From contig VXWX01000007.1 of assembly GCA_009835735.1 (NCBI GenBank), positions 1 to 32,541 on the forward strand: 32,541 nucleotides of DNA, given 5' to 3'. The number at the start of each line of letters is the position of its first letter. Within the stretch, counting starts at the first letter, position 1. Shown here piece by piece: positions 24,269 to 31,550 of this stretch. A program made the translations under genes and the position numbers. The notes below the pieces were generated by a model. It was not told the origin of the DNA and made no database searches. It saw only the letters and a list, made by a program, of their open reading frames with translations. The DNA comes from Acidimicrobiaceae bacterium. GTDB taxonomy: Bacteria; Actinomycetota; Acidimicrobiia; Acidimicrobiales; Aldehydirespiratoraceae.

Positions 24269-26088
24269 GAGCCTGTGGAGCCGAGGGCGAAAGTCGCCGG
24301 ATCGACTCGGTCGAGCAGGTCCAGCTCCCAGTCGATGTAGCCCTGCATGGCTTCCAGGCGGCCCTCGAGTCGCTCGTACGGCTTCTCCAGTAGCGCCAAC
24401 TCGGCGGTGGCGTCGGGGCCCGACTCCAGCCAGCGGCCCCGGTTGGCCTCCGGCAGGGCGTAGGCGTGGCGGCCCATCATCAGCAGCCAGTAGGCCGTGA
24501 TCAGCGCCTGCACGCCATCGGAATCAGCCACCACGATGCGGGCCGACGGCACCGCGGTGCGAGCCGTCAGCTCCTGAAGCAACTGGCCCCCGGGCGCGGA
24601 GGCGAATCCGGGACGATGCCCAGCCTCGTAGTCGGCAGGGGAGCTCACATCGAACACATAGGTCGTGCGGGAGTCATCGGCCTGCCAGGTGGCCAGATCG
24701 ACCTCGCTGATCACCGGCACGCGGTGCCGGTCGGCCAGGTCCCGGACCCGCTCCGCCGCATCCCGCAGGGCGCTGGCGCAGGGTGGGGTTGGGTCTGGTT
24801 CCTGCGCGCCCGAGTCGAGAGCCTCTCCCGCCAACTCCCAACCGATCGTGCCGTTCTCCAGGGCCAGCACGGGGGCGGTCACCCCGGCGTCGATCAGCGT
24901 CTGGGCGCCGATGATCGAACGCGTGCGCCCGGCGCAGCTCACCACTACCGGCGTGCCGGGCCCGAGGCCCATCCCGAGCACCCGGGCCAGCAACTCGGTG
25001 CCGGAGGCGTGGTCCGCTCCGGGGACGTGACGGGCCGCGAACTCCGGCTCGGGCCGGCAGTCCACCAGCGCGACCGGCGAACCCTGCTCGCGCCGCGATC
25101 GCAGCTCGTCGGCTCCAATCATCGGGGTGTTCCGAGCGTGCGCCAAGTGCTCACCGAAGGCCTTGGACATGGTGTGCATCCCGTCGTGCACCTCGTAGCC
25201 GGCCTGCTGCCAGGACTCGACGCCGCCGGCCAGCACCGCCACGTTCGTGAAGCCGATCCTGCGGATCTGGTGGCCGGCCCGATGCGCAGCCAAATCATCC
25301 TCGCCGATCACCACCACCCTCACCGCTCGGCGGGGCAGCAGCCCGGACAGCCTCAACTCGAGGTCCGGGGCCGGCACCGGACACGAGCCCGGCACATGGC
25401 CGCCGGCGTGGGCCGCGACGTCGCGGGTGTCGAGAACGGCGAGCTCCTCACCGTCGGCGCCCATGGCGGCCAACTCGGTGGCGGTCACCTTGGCGGTGCG
25501 CAAGTCGGGTCGGCCCATGAAGGGGCGCTCGACGCCGCCGGCGGGACTGTCGAAGTAGATGCGGCCATCGAGGCGGTCCAGGGGATAGCCGTAGAGGTGC
25601 AGATGCATCGCCGGGCCCTCGTCGAGGACCCGGATCGTGTGGAAGGCGTCGCCCATCATGCCGTTGGCGTCGCCCTGCCTCAGGGTGCGCTCGCCTCGGG
25701 GCTCCAACCGGCCCTGCTGAGCGTCGCGGCCGTCGTCGATGCGCTCGAAGTACCGGTTGAACTCCGCGCCCCGCACTCCCGCGATGACCGACCAGGTGCG
25801 GTGATCGTGCGGGGGCTGGGACTTGCCGGGCAGCCCGGCCGAGGCGTACAGGCCAAGCCTCCCGTCGGGATCGACGCTCAGCTCGTAGATCGTCATCAGC
25901 GCCCCGGGATCCACGGGGAAGGTCCCGGCGTTGAACAGATCCTCGTGCAGGGCCAGTCCCGCCAGCACGGGACCGACCGCGTCCAGCAGCTCGTTCGAAG
26001 GCCCGAGCGTGTCCCGCAGGCTCCGGATCTCGTTCAGTGCAAATTGGACGGCCTCGTGCCGTCGAGTCATCGGAGACGGTGCGCTCAT
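24265..26088 (-). CDS. Cysteine-dioxygenase-like cupin fused to three rhodanese domains
   Basis: A 607-aa fusion. Residues 1-190 form a thiol-dioxygenase cupin: PPHDHRTWSVIAG gives iron ligands H94 and H96, and MHLHLYG supplies H164. These enzymes add O2 to thiols. Rhodanese-like domains follow at about 199-305, 322-420 and 455-560. Only the middle one has an active-site Cys (C385 in SCAGRTRS). The first reads IGEDDLA and the third ADSDGVQ at that site. The C-terminal 45 residues are helical. ATG 26088 overlaps the SDR stop (ATGA); the longer open frame upstream is not used. The enzyme may couple persulfide or sulfane-sulfur transfer to thiol oxidation; the substrate is unknown. Confidence 0.85.
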   Translation of the reverse strand: MSAPSPMTRRHEAVQFALNEIRSLRDTLGPSNELLDAVGPVLAGLALHEDLFNAGTFPVDPGALMTIYELSVDPDGRLGLYASAGLPGKSQPPHDHRTWSVIAGVRGAEFNRYFERIDDGRDAQQGRLEPRGERTLRQGDANGMMGDAFHTIRVLDEGPAMHLHLYGYPLDRLDGRIYFDSPAGGVERPFMGRPDLRTAKVTATELAAMGADGEELAVLDTRDVAAHAGGHVPGSCPVPAPDLELRLSGLLPRRAVRVVVIGEDDLAAHRAGHQIRRIGFTNVAVLAGGVESWQQAGYEVHDGMHTMSKAFGEHLAHARNTPMIGADELRSRREQGSPVALVDCRPEPEFAARHVPGADHASGTELLARVLGMGLGPGTPVVVSCAGRTRSIIGAQTLIDAGVTAPVLALENGTIGWELAGEALDSGAQEPDPTPPCASALRDAAERVRDLADRHRVPVISEVDLATWQADDSRTTYVFDVSSPADYEAGHRPGFASAPGGQLLQELTARTAVPSARIVVADSDGVQALITAYWLLMMGRHAYALPEANRGRWLESGPDATAELALLEKPYERLEGRLEAMQGYIDWELDLLDRVDPATFALGSTGS

Positions 26089-26873
26089 AGCAAGCCCCTG
26101 CCGACACCGCCGTCCACCGAGATCGACTGGCCGGTGATGTAGCTGGCCCGTTCGGAGGCTACGAACACCACCGCTTGGGCGATCTCGTCGGGCTCGGCGA
26201 AGCGGCCCAGTGGGATCTCGGCTGCGAACTCCTCGATCACCTCGTCGGGCGTGGTGCCCTGCTCGGCTGCGAGCTGCTCGGCGCGGTCCAGCCACAGCCG
26301 CGTGAGGGTCCGTCCCGGGCTGATGGCGTTCACGCGGATCGGTTTGCCGGCCAACTCGTGCGACAGCGTCTTCACCAGAGCCAGCAGCCCCGCCTTGTGG
26401 ACATTGGACACGACCTGGTTCACGTAGGGCATCTTGGCCCCGGCCGCTCCCAGCAGCACGATCGCCGGAGAGCGGCCGGCCTCCAGGCTTCCCAGCAAAG
26501 CGCGAACCACCCGCACCGGCCCGATGACGTTCATGTTGTAGTTGTCGTGCCAGGCGTCGTCGCCGAAGGAGTCGAACCGGCCCCGGATGGAACCGCCGAC
26601 GGTGACGACCAGCACATCGAGGCCGCGGCCGTCGCAATAACGCGCCTCCAGTTGAGCCTCGGCGTCCTCGCCGGTCACGTCGACGCAGAACCACTCGACC
26701 TTGGAGGCCGTGGTCTCCCCGACGTCCGCCGCGGCTGCCCGCAGCCGGTCGGCGTCGCGGGCTGCGATCGTGACCGAGGCTCCCTCGGCTGCCAGCAGCC
26801 GGGCGGTGGCCAGACCGATGCCGGCCGAGCCTCCCACCACCAGGGCCTCACGTCCCGCCAGTCCAAGATCCAC
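26085..26873 (-). CDS. Short-chain dehydrogenase/reductase-like protein with altered catalytic Ser and Tyr
   Basis: A 262-aa SDR-fold protein. The cofactor loop GGSAGIG (14-20), N115 and K160 are present, and the C-terminal end ITGQSISVDGG is typical. In the YxxxK motif the Tyr is replaced: SNVHK places Ser at 156. The Ser 13 residues earlier is Ala143, and the usual NAG is TVGG. So it may not use the standard SDR proton relay. The start is GTG 26873, 5 bp after the VOC gene's stop. It lies in the middle of the six-gene operon, so a role in that pathway is expected, but the reaction is uncertain. Confidence 0.87.
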   Translation of the reverse strand: MDLGLAGREALVVGGSAGIGLATARLLAAEGASVTIAARDADRLRAAAADVGETTASKVEWFCVDVTGEDAEAQLEARYCDGRGLDVLVVTVGGSIRGRFDSFGDDAWHDNYNMNVIGPVRVVRALLGSLEAGRSPAIVLLGAAGAKMPYVNQVVSNVHKAGLLALVKTLSHELAGKPIRVNAISPGRTLTRLWLDRAEQLAAEQGTTPDEVIEEFAAEIPLGRFAEPDEIAQAVVFVASERASYITGQSISVDGGVGRGLL

Positions 26874-26878
26874 GGCCG

Positions 26879-27301
26879 CTACCCGCTCCCGTCCTGGTCC
26901 CAGGTGACCGCATCCGGGCTGTCGTCGGCGTAGGAGATGACCTGCACCCGGAAGCCTCCACCGCCGTCGAGCAGAGCGGAACGGGCCCGGGCTGCGGCCA
27001 GGTCGTGGGGCTCGGACCGACTCTGGAAGCCGGCGGCCTGCAGCCTGCTGTGGGCGTCGTCGGCGTCGTCGGTTCTCAGCGCGAGATGGGCGAATGCGGG
27101 TGCCTCGCGGGTGCCGCCCTCCGGATCCGGCTCGGCCTCGATCAGCTCCAGCTTGTTGCCGGTCCCGTCGCCCATCATCACGATCCGCTGACCGGTGCTG
27201 TAGCGGATGCCGTGACGCAGCACCCGCAGGCCGGCGGCCTCCAGCCTCTGGACGCGTTCGTCGATGTCGTCCACTTCCAAGGCCACATGATCGATAATCA
27301 T
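26879..27301 (-). CDS. VOC (glyoxalase/dioxygenase superfamily) protein
   Basis: A 140-aa protein with two beta-alpha-beta-beta-beta units. The usual metal positions read H5 (IDHVALEV), E52 (NKLELIEA), H72 (FAHLALRT) and Q120 (FRVQVIS), so three of four are standard and the last is Gln, which some glyoxalases also use. It could be a small lyase, isomerase or epimerase. ATG 27301 overlaps the stop of the FAD-linked oxidase gene (ATGA). The open frame upstream belongs to a shadow of that gene. Confidence 0.85.
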   Translation of the reverse strand: MIIDHVALEVDDIDERVQRLEAAGLRVLRHGIRYSTGQRIVMMGDGTGNKLELIEAEPDPEGGTREAPAFAHLALRTDDADDAHSRLQAAGFQSRSEPHDLAAARARSALLDGGGGFRVQVISYADDSPDAVTWDQDGSG

Positions 27302-28704
27302 CGGACTCCTACCGCGGATGAGGGCTCGTCGCTCAGCTTGCCCGGATTCAGCAGCCCGTGGGGATCCACCTGGCGCTTGAAGCGGTGCAACAGCCCCGGA
27401 TCGGCGAACAGCCCCTGCTCGTCGAGGAAGAAGGTGTGGGGGTTCTGGTACGCCACCCCGATGCCGTCGCAGAAGGCGAGCAGATCGTCGAGGTCTTCGC
27501 GCCCGTTCGCCATCCCCACCAGCGGTGCGAAGATCACGCCGTCGCCGGACTGCCCCCAGCGCTCGCGAAGCCAGCGGGACCGGATGTACTTCATCTCCAC
27601 CAGGCAATGCTCGCCGAACCGCGCCTTGATGGCGAGCAGCTGATCGACGGGCCGCGACTCCGACAGGTAGCAGTGCAGGAACGCGGCCGAGGCGAAGAGC
27701 TTCTTCACCCACAGCATGCGGTGGCCGTAGACCATGTAGGCGAGGGTCGGCCGGCGGGATGCGCCCAGGCCTTGCCACGGGATGACCCGGCCGCCGCGCG
27801 CCGCGGCCAGGGCGGTCACGAAGTCGGTCTCGGAGTCCGCGACGATGGCCATGACCAGCGCGTCGTCGTCGGCAGCGTCGTCGGCCAGGGCGGTGAAGGC
27901 CGGGGTGAGCATCGGCTCCTGGGCCGCGGCCACCCGGATGCCCTCAGCCTGCTCGGCAAGGTCGACCACGAAGCGGGCCGCGTTGTCGAAGCGGGGGAAG
28001 GCGACCACCATCTCCACCCAGGTGCGGGCCGGCACCAGACGGAACGTGACGTCGGTGATGATCCCGGTCGTTCCGTAGGCGTGAAGGACCGGTTCGACCG
28101 AGTCCTCGTCGAGGTGCAGCAGCCGGGGCACGGCCTCGCAGGTCATGACGGTCGCCCCAACGATGTTGCCGTCCCAGATCGTGCCCCATGACGAGCTACC
28201 CAGCCCCACATGGCCGCCGGCCACCCACCCGGCCGCGTGGGAGGCGGCGTAGGTGGTGGTCATCACCGGGAGCTCGGCGCCGTGGGCGCGGACCACGGCG
28301 TCGACGCGCCCGAGCAGGGCACCCGCTCCGACAGTGATGCGGCCGTTGCTGGCGGCGACGGCCGGGTCGCCCATCTCGCACAGGCGGCTGAGCTCGATCA
28401 CGATCCCGCCTCGCATGGGTATGGACTGTCCGAAGTTGGAGGTGCCCGCACCCAGCATGGTGATGGGCGTGTCGTGCCGGTAGGCCGCGGCCACGCAGGC
28501 GGCGAGCTGCTCGAGGTTCGCCGGCCCGACGATGGCCTCCACACCGAGGGAACCGCCGACGGAGGCTCCGGCCATGGCGTCGATGTACCCCGACAGCACC
28601 GGCGAAAGCCACGAGTTGTCGCGCAGCCGGGCCCCGATCGCAGCCGGATCGGTCTCGGCCCGGTCGCCGCCGACGATGCTCGATAGCTCCGCTGACAACG
28701 TCAT
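27298..28704 (-). CDS. FAD-linked oxidase (PCMH-type FAD domain)
   Basis: A 468-aa flavoprotein. The N-terminal FAD domain (about 54-235) has MLGAGTSNFGQSIPMRGG, and the C-terminus ends with VDPHGLLNPGK (446-456), the signature of the D-lactate dehydrogenase/vanillyl-alcohol oxidase group. I see no His in the loop that carries the covalent flavin in VAO enzymes. It is the first gene of the six-gene operon, with its ATG at 28704 and GGGGGT a few bases upstream. It probably oxidises a hydroxy acid or phenolic-type alcohol that the following enzymes process further; the substrate is not known. Confidence 0.87.
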   Translation of the reverse strand: MTLSAELSSIVGGDRAETDPAAIGARLRDNSWLSPVLSGYIDAMAGASVGGSLGVEAIVGPANLEQLAACVAAAYRHDTPITMLGAGTSNFGQSIPMRGGIVIELSRLCEMGDPAVAASNGRITVGAGALLGRVDAVVRAHGAELPVMTTTYAASHAAGWVAGGHVGLGSSSWGTIWDGNIVGATVMTCEAVPRLLHLDEDSVEPVLHAYGTTGIITDVTFRLVPARTWVEMVVAFPRFDNAARFVVDLAEQAEGIRVAAAQEPMLTPAFTALADDAADDDALVMAIVADSETDFVTALAAARGGRVIPWQGLGASRRPTLAYMVYGHRMLWVKKLFASAAFLHCYLSESRPVDQLLAIKARFGEHCLVEMKYIRSRWLRERWGQSGDGVIFAPLVGMANGREDLDDLLAFCDGIGVAYQNPHTFFLDEQGLFADPGLLHRFKRQVDPHGLLNPGKLSDEPSSAVGVR

Positions 28705-28751
28705 CGTCTACCCCCGGAAGGTTCTAGTCCACCACCGGTGTGGGGACGAAT

Positions 28752-29825
28752 TCAGGCTTGGCGCGTCGCTACGAAGCGGGCGGTGGCGGCCAGGGCTTCC
28801 TTGGCGGCGGGCACGTCGGGAAGTGCCTCCAGCGCGCCCAGAGCCTCTTCCAGGAGTAATGAGATCTCGTTCTCGAGGCTCGCGAGAGCGCCCGTGTCGA
28901 CTATCACTTGCTGTACCTCGGCCACCGTCTCGTCGCTCATCTCGGAGCCGACCAGGTCAAGGAGTGCCAGCTGCGACGGGGCGGCGGCGGCTCTCGCCAT
29001 GGCCATGAGCAGCGTGGGTTTGCCTTCTCGCAGGTCGTCGCCGACGGGTTTGCCGGTGGCGGCCGGGTCTCCGAACGCGCCCAGGATGTCGTCTCTCAGC
29101 TGGAAGGCCAAGCCCACTGGAAGGCCGTGGCGGGCCAGGGGCTCGGCCAGGTCGGGGCGTCCGGCCAGCGCTGCGCCGAGCTGCAGTGGTCGCACCACCG
29201 TGTAGCGGGCCGTCTTGTGCTCGATGATCCTGCGGGCCTCGTCCGCGGTGGCGCTCCCCCGGGCGCCCCCGACAACGTCCAGGTACTGGCCCATGTTGAG
29301 CTCGGTGCGCAGCCCGTCCCACACGGCCCGAGTCTCGGGGGACACCCACCCCAGCGTGCGGTCGGCGAGCACCATGGCCATGTCGCCCACCAGCACCGCA
29401 GCTGCCTCACCGAAGCGCCGGTCCTCGCCGCGCCACTCCCGCTCGCGATGGCGCTGCACGAACTTTCGCCACACCGTCGGCGCGCCGCGCCGGGTGTCGG
29501 AGCCGTCCATCACATCGTCGTGGGCCAGCGCGAAGGCGTGGAGGATCTCCAGGGCGCAGCCGCCGTCGAGGGCACCGTCGCCGCTCGGGTCCCCGCCGCC
29601 CACGAGCCAGCCCCAATGGCAGTAGGCGGGCCGGATGCGCTTCCCCCCGCCCAGGACCATGTCGGCCAGGTCGCCGAGCGGCTCGTCGAGGCTCGGGTCC
29701 AGCGCGGCCCACTCCTGGCGCTCGGCGGCCAGGATCTCGCCGAGGCGGATCTGGACCCTGGCCGCGATCGTCGTCAGCTCTGCCGGGGGTTCGGCTCGCT
29801 GCCCGGCGGGAACGGTCACGCTCAT
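28752..29825 (-). CDS. Short-chain polyprenyl diphosphate synthase (FPP/GGPP type)
   Basis: A 357-aa trans-isoprenyl diphosphate synthase. GGGKRIRP is at 59-66. The first Asp-rich motif is DDVMDGSDTRRG (103-114) and the second is DDILGAFGD (245-253). F98 lies five residues before the first motif, a bulky residue that usually limits the product to C15-C20. It would supply FPP or GGPP for quinones, carotenoids or terpenes. ATG 29825 follows a palindrome at 29844-29860. Placement after xseA-xseB matches the xseB-ispA order seen in many bacteria. Confidence 0.92.
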   Translation of the reverse strand: MSVTVPAGQRAEPPAELTTIAARVQIRLGEILAAERQEWAALDPSLDEPLGDLADMVLGGGKRIRPAYCHWGWLVGGGDPSGDGALDGGCALEILHAFALAHDDVMDGSDTRRGAPTVWRKFVQRHREREWRGEDRRFGEAAAVLVGDMAMVLADRTLGWVSPETRAVWDGLRTELNMGQYLDVVGGARGSATADEARRIIEHKTARYTVVRPLQLGAALAGRPDLAEPLARHGLPVGLAFQLRDDILGAFGDPAATGKPVGDDLREGKPTLLMAMARAAAAPSQLALLDLVGSEMSDETVAEVQQVIVDTGALASLENEISLLLEEALGALEALPDVPAAKEALAATARFVATRQA

Positions 29826-29843
29826 ACGAAATTCCTGTAGTTG

Positions 29844-29860
29844 AGGACCTCTGAGGTCCT
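29844..29860. promoter_or_regulatory. Perfect 8+1+8 palindrome upstream of the prenyl synthase gene
   Basis: AGGACCTC-T-GAGGTCCT lies in the 64-bp gap between xseB and the prenyl synthase gene, 18 bp before its ATG. There is no T-run on either side, so it is more likely an operator or 5'-UTR hairpin than a terminator. Confidence 0.45.
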
Positions 29861-29889
29861 TAGTGGCTGGGATTTCGGTGGTGGGACGG

Positions 29890-30132
29890 TCACGTCTCGG
29901 TGTCCGACTGCAGCGCGGAGACGACCCGTTCCACCTGGATGCCCGCGTTGGTGATACGGCGTCGGCAGATCTCGATGAGGTTGGCTGCCCTCTCGACCCG
30001 GCTGGCCAGCACGTCCACGTCAGGATCCTCGCCCTCCAGTTCCTCCAGGATCTGCTCGAGTTCGGCTATGGCCGCTGCGTAGCCCGGCTCGGTGTCGTCA
30101 CTTGGGCCGGACGTGGGCTCTCGGGTGCTCAT
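29890..30132 (-). CDS. xseB: Exodeoxyribonuclease VII small subunit
   Basis: An 80-aa protein with the XseB pattern: a short disordered head, then YAAAIAELEQILEELEGEDPD and DVLASRVERAANLIEICRRRI (listed as neighbouring helices) and a final helix with VERVVSAL. Two antiparallel helices bind the XseA C-terminal region. ATG 30132 overlaps the xseA stop (ATGA), so the subunits are made together. Confidence 0.94.
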   Translation of the reverse strand: MSTREPTSGPSDDTEPGYAAAIAELEQILEELEGEDPDVDVLASRVERAANLIEICRRRITNAGIQVERVVSALQSDTET

Positions 30133-31550
30133 GGCGTTCGGTCCTCGCTGCTGTCGCGCCGGGAGCGAATCGTACTCTCCAACGTGCCGTCCGATAGATG
30201 GGTGACGATGCCGTCGCCGGGCGATACGTCACGCACCGACCGCACCAGCGCTCCGTCATCGCGCCGGGTCATCGACCACCCCCGGCGCAGAATCAGGGCC
30301 GGGTCGAGGGCCCGGACCCTGGTGGCGATGGCGTCCAGCTGACGTTGGGCGTGGCGGATCTCGTGGCGGCCGGCCACCGACAGCCGGGCCGAGGCCCGAT
30401 CGAGACGGCTGCTGGCCCTGCGCTCGGCTGCGGGTCCGGCCACCGACAGCCGGTGGGTGACCGCAGCCACCCGGCGCCCGGCGAGGGCTGTGGCCGCCCG
30501 TCCCGTGCGGGTGAGTCGCCGGGCGGCGGCGTCGAGCCTGCGGTCGGCCCGCCGGGACGCGGCCCGCGCCTGCTGGGCCACATCGTGGGCGGTGCTGCCG
30601 GTCCGGCTCTCGGCCGCGGCCAGGGCACGGCGGCCGCACACCTCGATCCTGCGACCGGTGGTGTCGAGTTGCTCCAGCCAGCCCTCCACCCGCTGAACCA
30701 CGGCCCGGGCCGCGGCCGTCGGCGTCGAGCAGGCGGTGTGAGCGGTCTCGTCGGCCACGCTGCGGTCGGTCTCGTGGCCGATGCCGGTGAACACGGGGCG
30801 CTCGCACATCGCGATGGCCCTGGCCACCAGCTCGTGGTCGAACGCGACCAGGTCGGTGCGGCTGCCGCCCCCTCGCGCCAGCACCACCACGTCCACACCG
30901 GCGCCGGCCGCCGCGCCGATGGCCGCCGCGACCTCGGCGGGCGCGTCGGGGCCCTGCACCCGTGTGTCGATCTCGAACACCTTGAAGGCGAAGCCGCTGG
31001 TGGCGAACACCTTCAACATGTCGGCATGGGCGGCGCTGCTGGCTGAGGTGACCAGGCCGACCCGCAGCGGCACTGGCGCCAGGGCGACGCCGGTGTTGCG
31101 GCTCAGGACTCCCTCGGCGGCCAGAGCCTTCAGCAGCGCTTCGCGTTCGGCCGCGATCGCGCCGAGGGTGTGGGCCGGGTCGATGGCGATCATGCGCAAC
31201 TGGAGCTGGCCCCGCCGCGGGTAGAAGTCGAGCATCCCCTGGATGCGCACGCTCACTCCGTCGTCCATGCGGATGGCATTGCCGTGGCGCTTGATCGTGG
31301 CGTTGACCCGGTCCTTGTCGTCGCGGAACAGCACCACGTTCAGTGAGGCCAGAGGCGGTGCGCCGGGCTCGGCCCGCTCAGAACGCTCGACCAGGTCGAA
31401 GTACACATGTCCGCTGCGGGCACGCGTGATGCTGTCGATCTCGCCGGCCACCCATACCCCGCTGGGGAAAGCCTCGTCCAGCTTCCAGCGAAGCACTTGG
31501 GCCAGCTCGCCCACTGACAGGGTCTGGTCCGCGCTGATCGAGCTGCTCAT
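30129..31550 (-). CDS. xseA: Exodeoxyribonuclease VII large subunit
   Basis: A 473-aa protein. The N-terminal OB fold (about 10-115) contains VWVAGEIDSITRARSGHVYF. The catalytic domain has RVGLVTSASSAAHADML, ARGGGSRTDLVAFDHE and GIGHETDRSVADETAHT, with conserved His and Asp. A long Arg/Ala-rich helical region (about 290-420) corresponds to the coiled XseB-binding part. The enzyme digests single-stranded DNA in both directions during repair. It overlaps the ABC gene before it and xseB after it by 4 bp each. Confidence 0.95.
   Translation of the reverse strand: MSSSISADQTLSVGELAQVLRWKLDEAFPSGVWVAGEIDSITRARSGHVYFDLVERSERAEPGAPPLASLNVVLFRDDKDRVNATIKRHGNAIRMDDGVSVRIQGMLDFYPRRGQLQLRMIAIDPAHTLGAIAAEREALLKALAAEGVLSRNTGVALAPVPLRVGLVTSASSAAHADMLKVFATSGFAFKVFEIDTRVQGPDAPAEVAAAIGAAAGAGVDVVVLARGGGSRTDLVAFDHELVARAIAMCERPVFTGIGHETDRSVADETAHTACSTPTAAARAVVQRVEGWLEQLDTTGRRIEVCGRRALAAAESRTGSTAHDVAQQARAASRRADRRLDAAARRLTRTGRAATALAGRRVAAVTHRLSVAGPAAERRASSRLDRASARLSVAGRHEIRHAQRQLDAIATRVRALDPALILRRGWSMTRRDDGALVRSVRDVSPGDGIVTHLSDGTLESTIRSRRDSSEDRTP

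Noticed and set aside
28711..28745. Inverted repeat around ACCGGT between the prenyl synthase and FAD-oxidase genes
   Set aside because: Only a short palindrome with few extra pairs, no T-run; common by chance in high-GC DNA.
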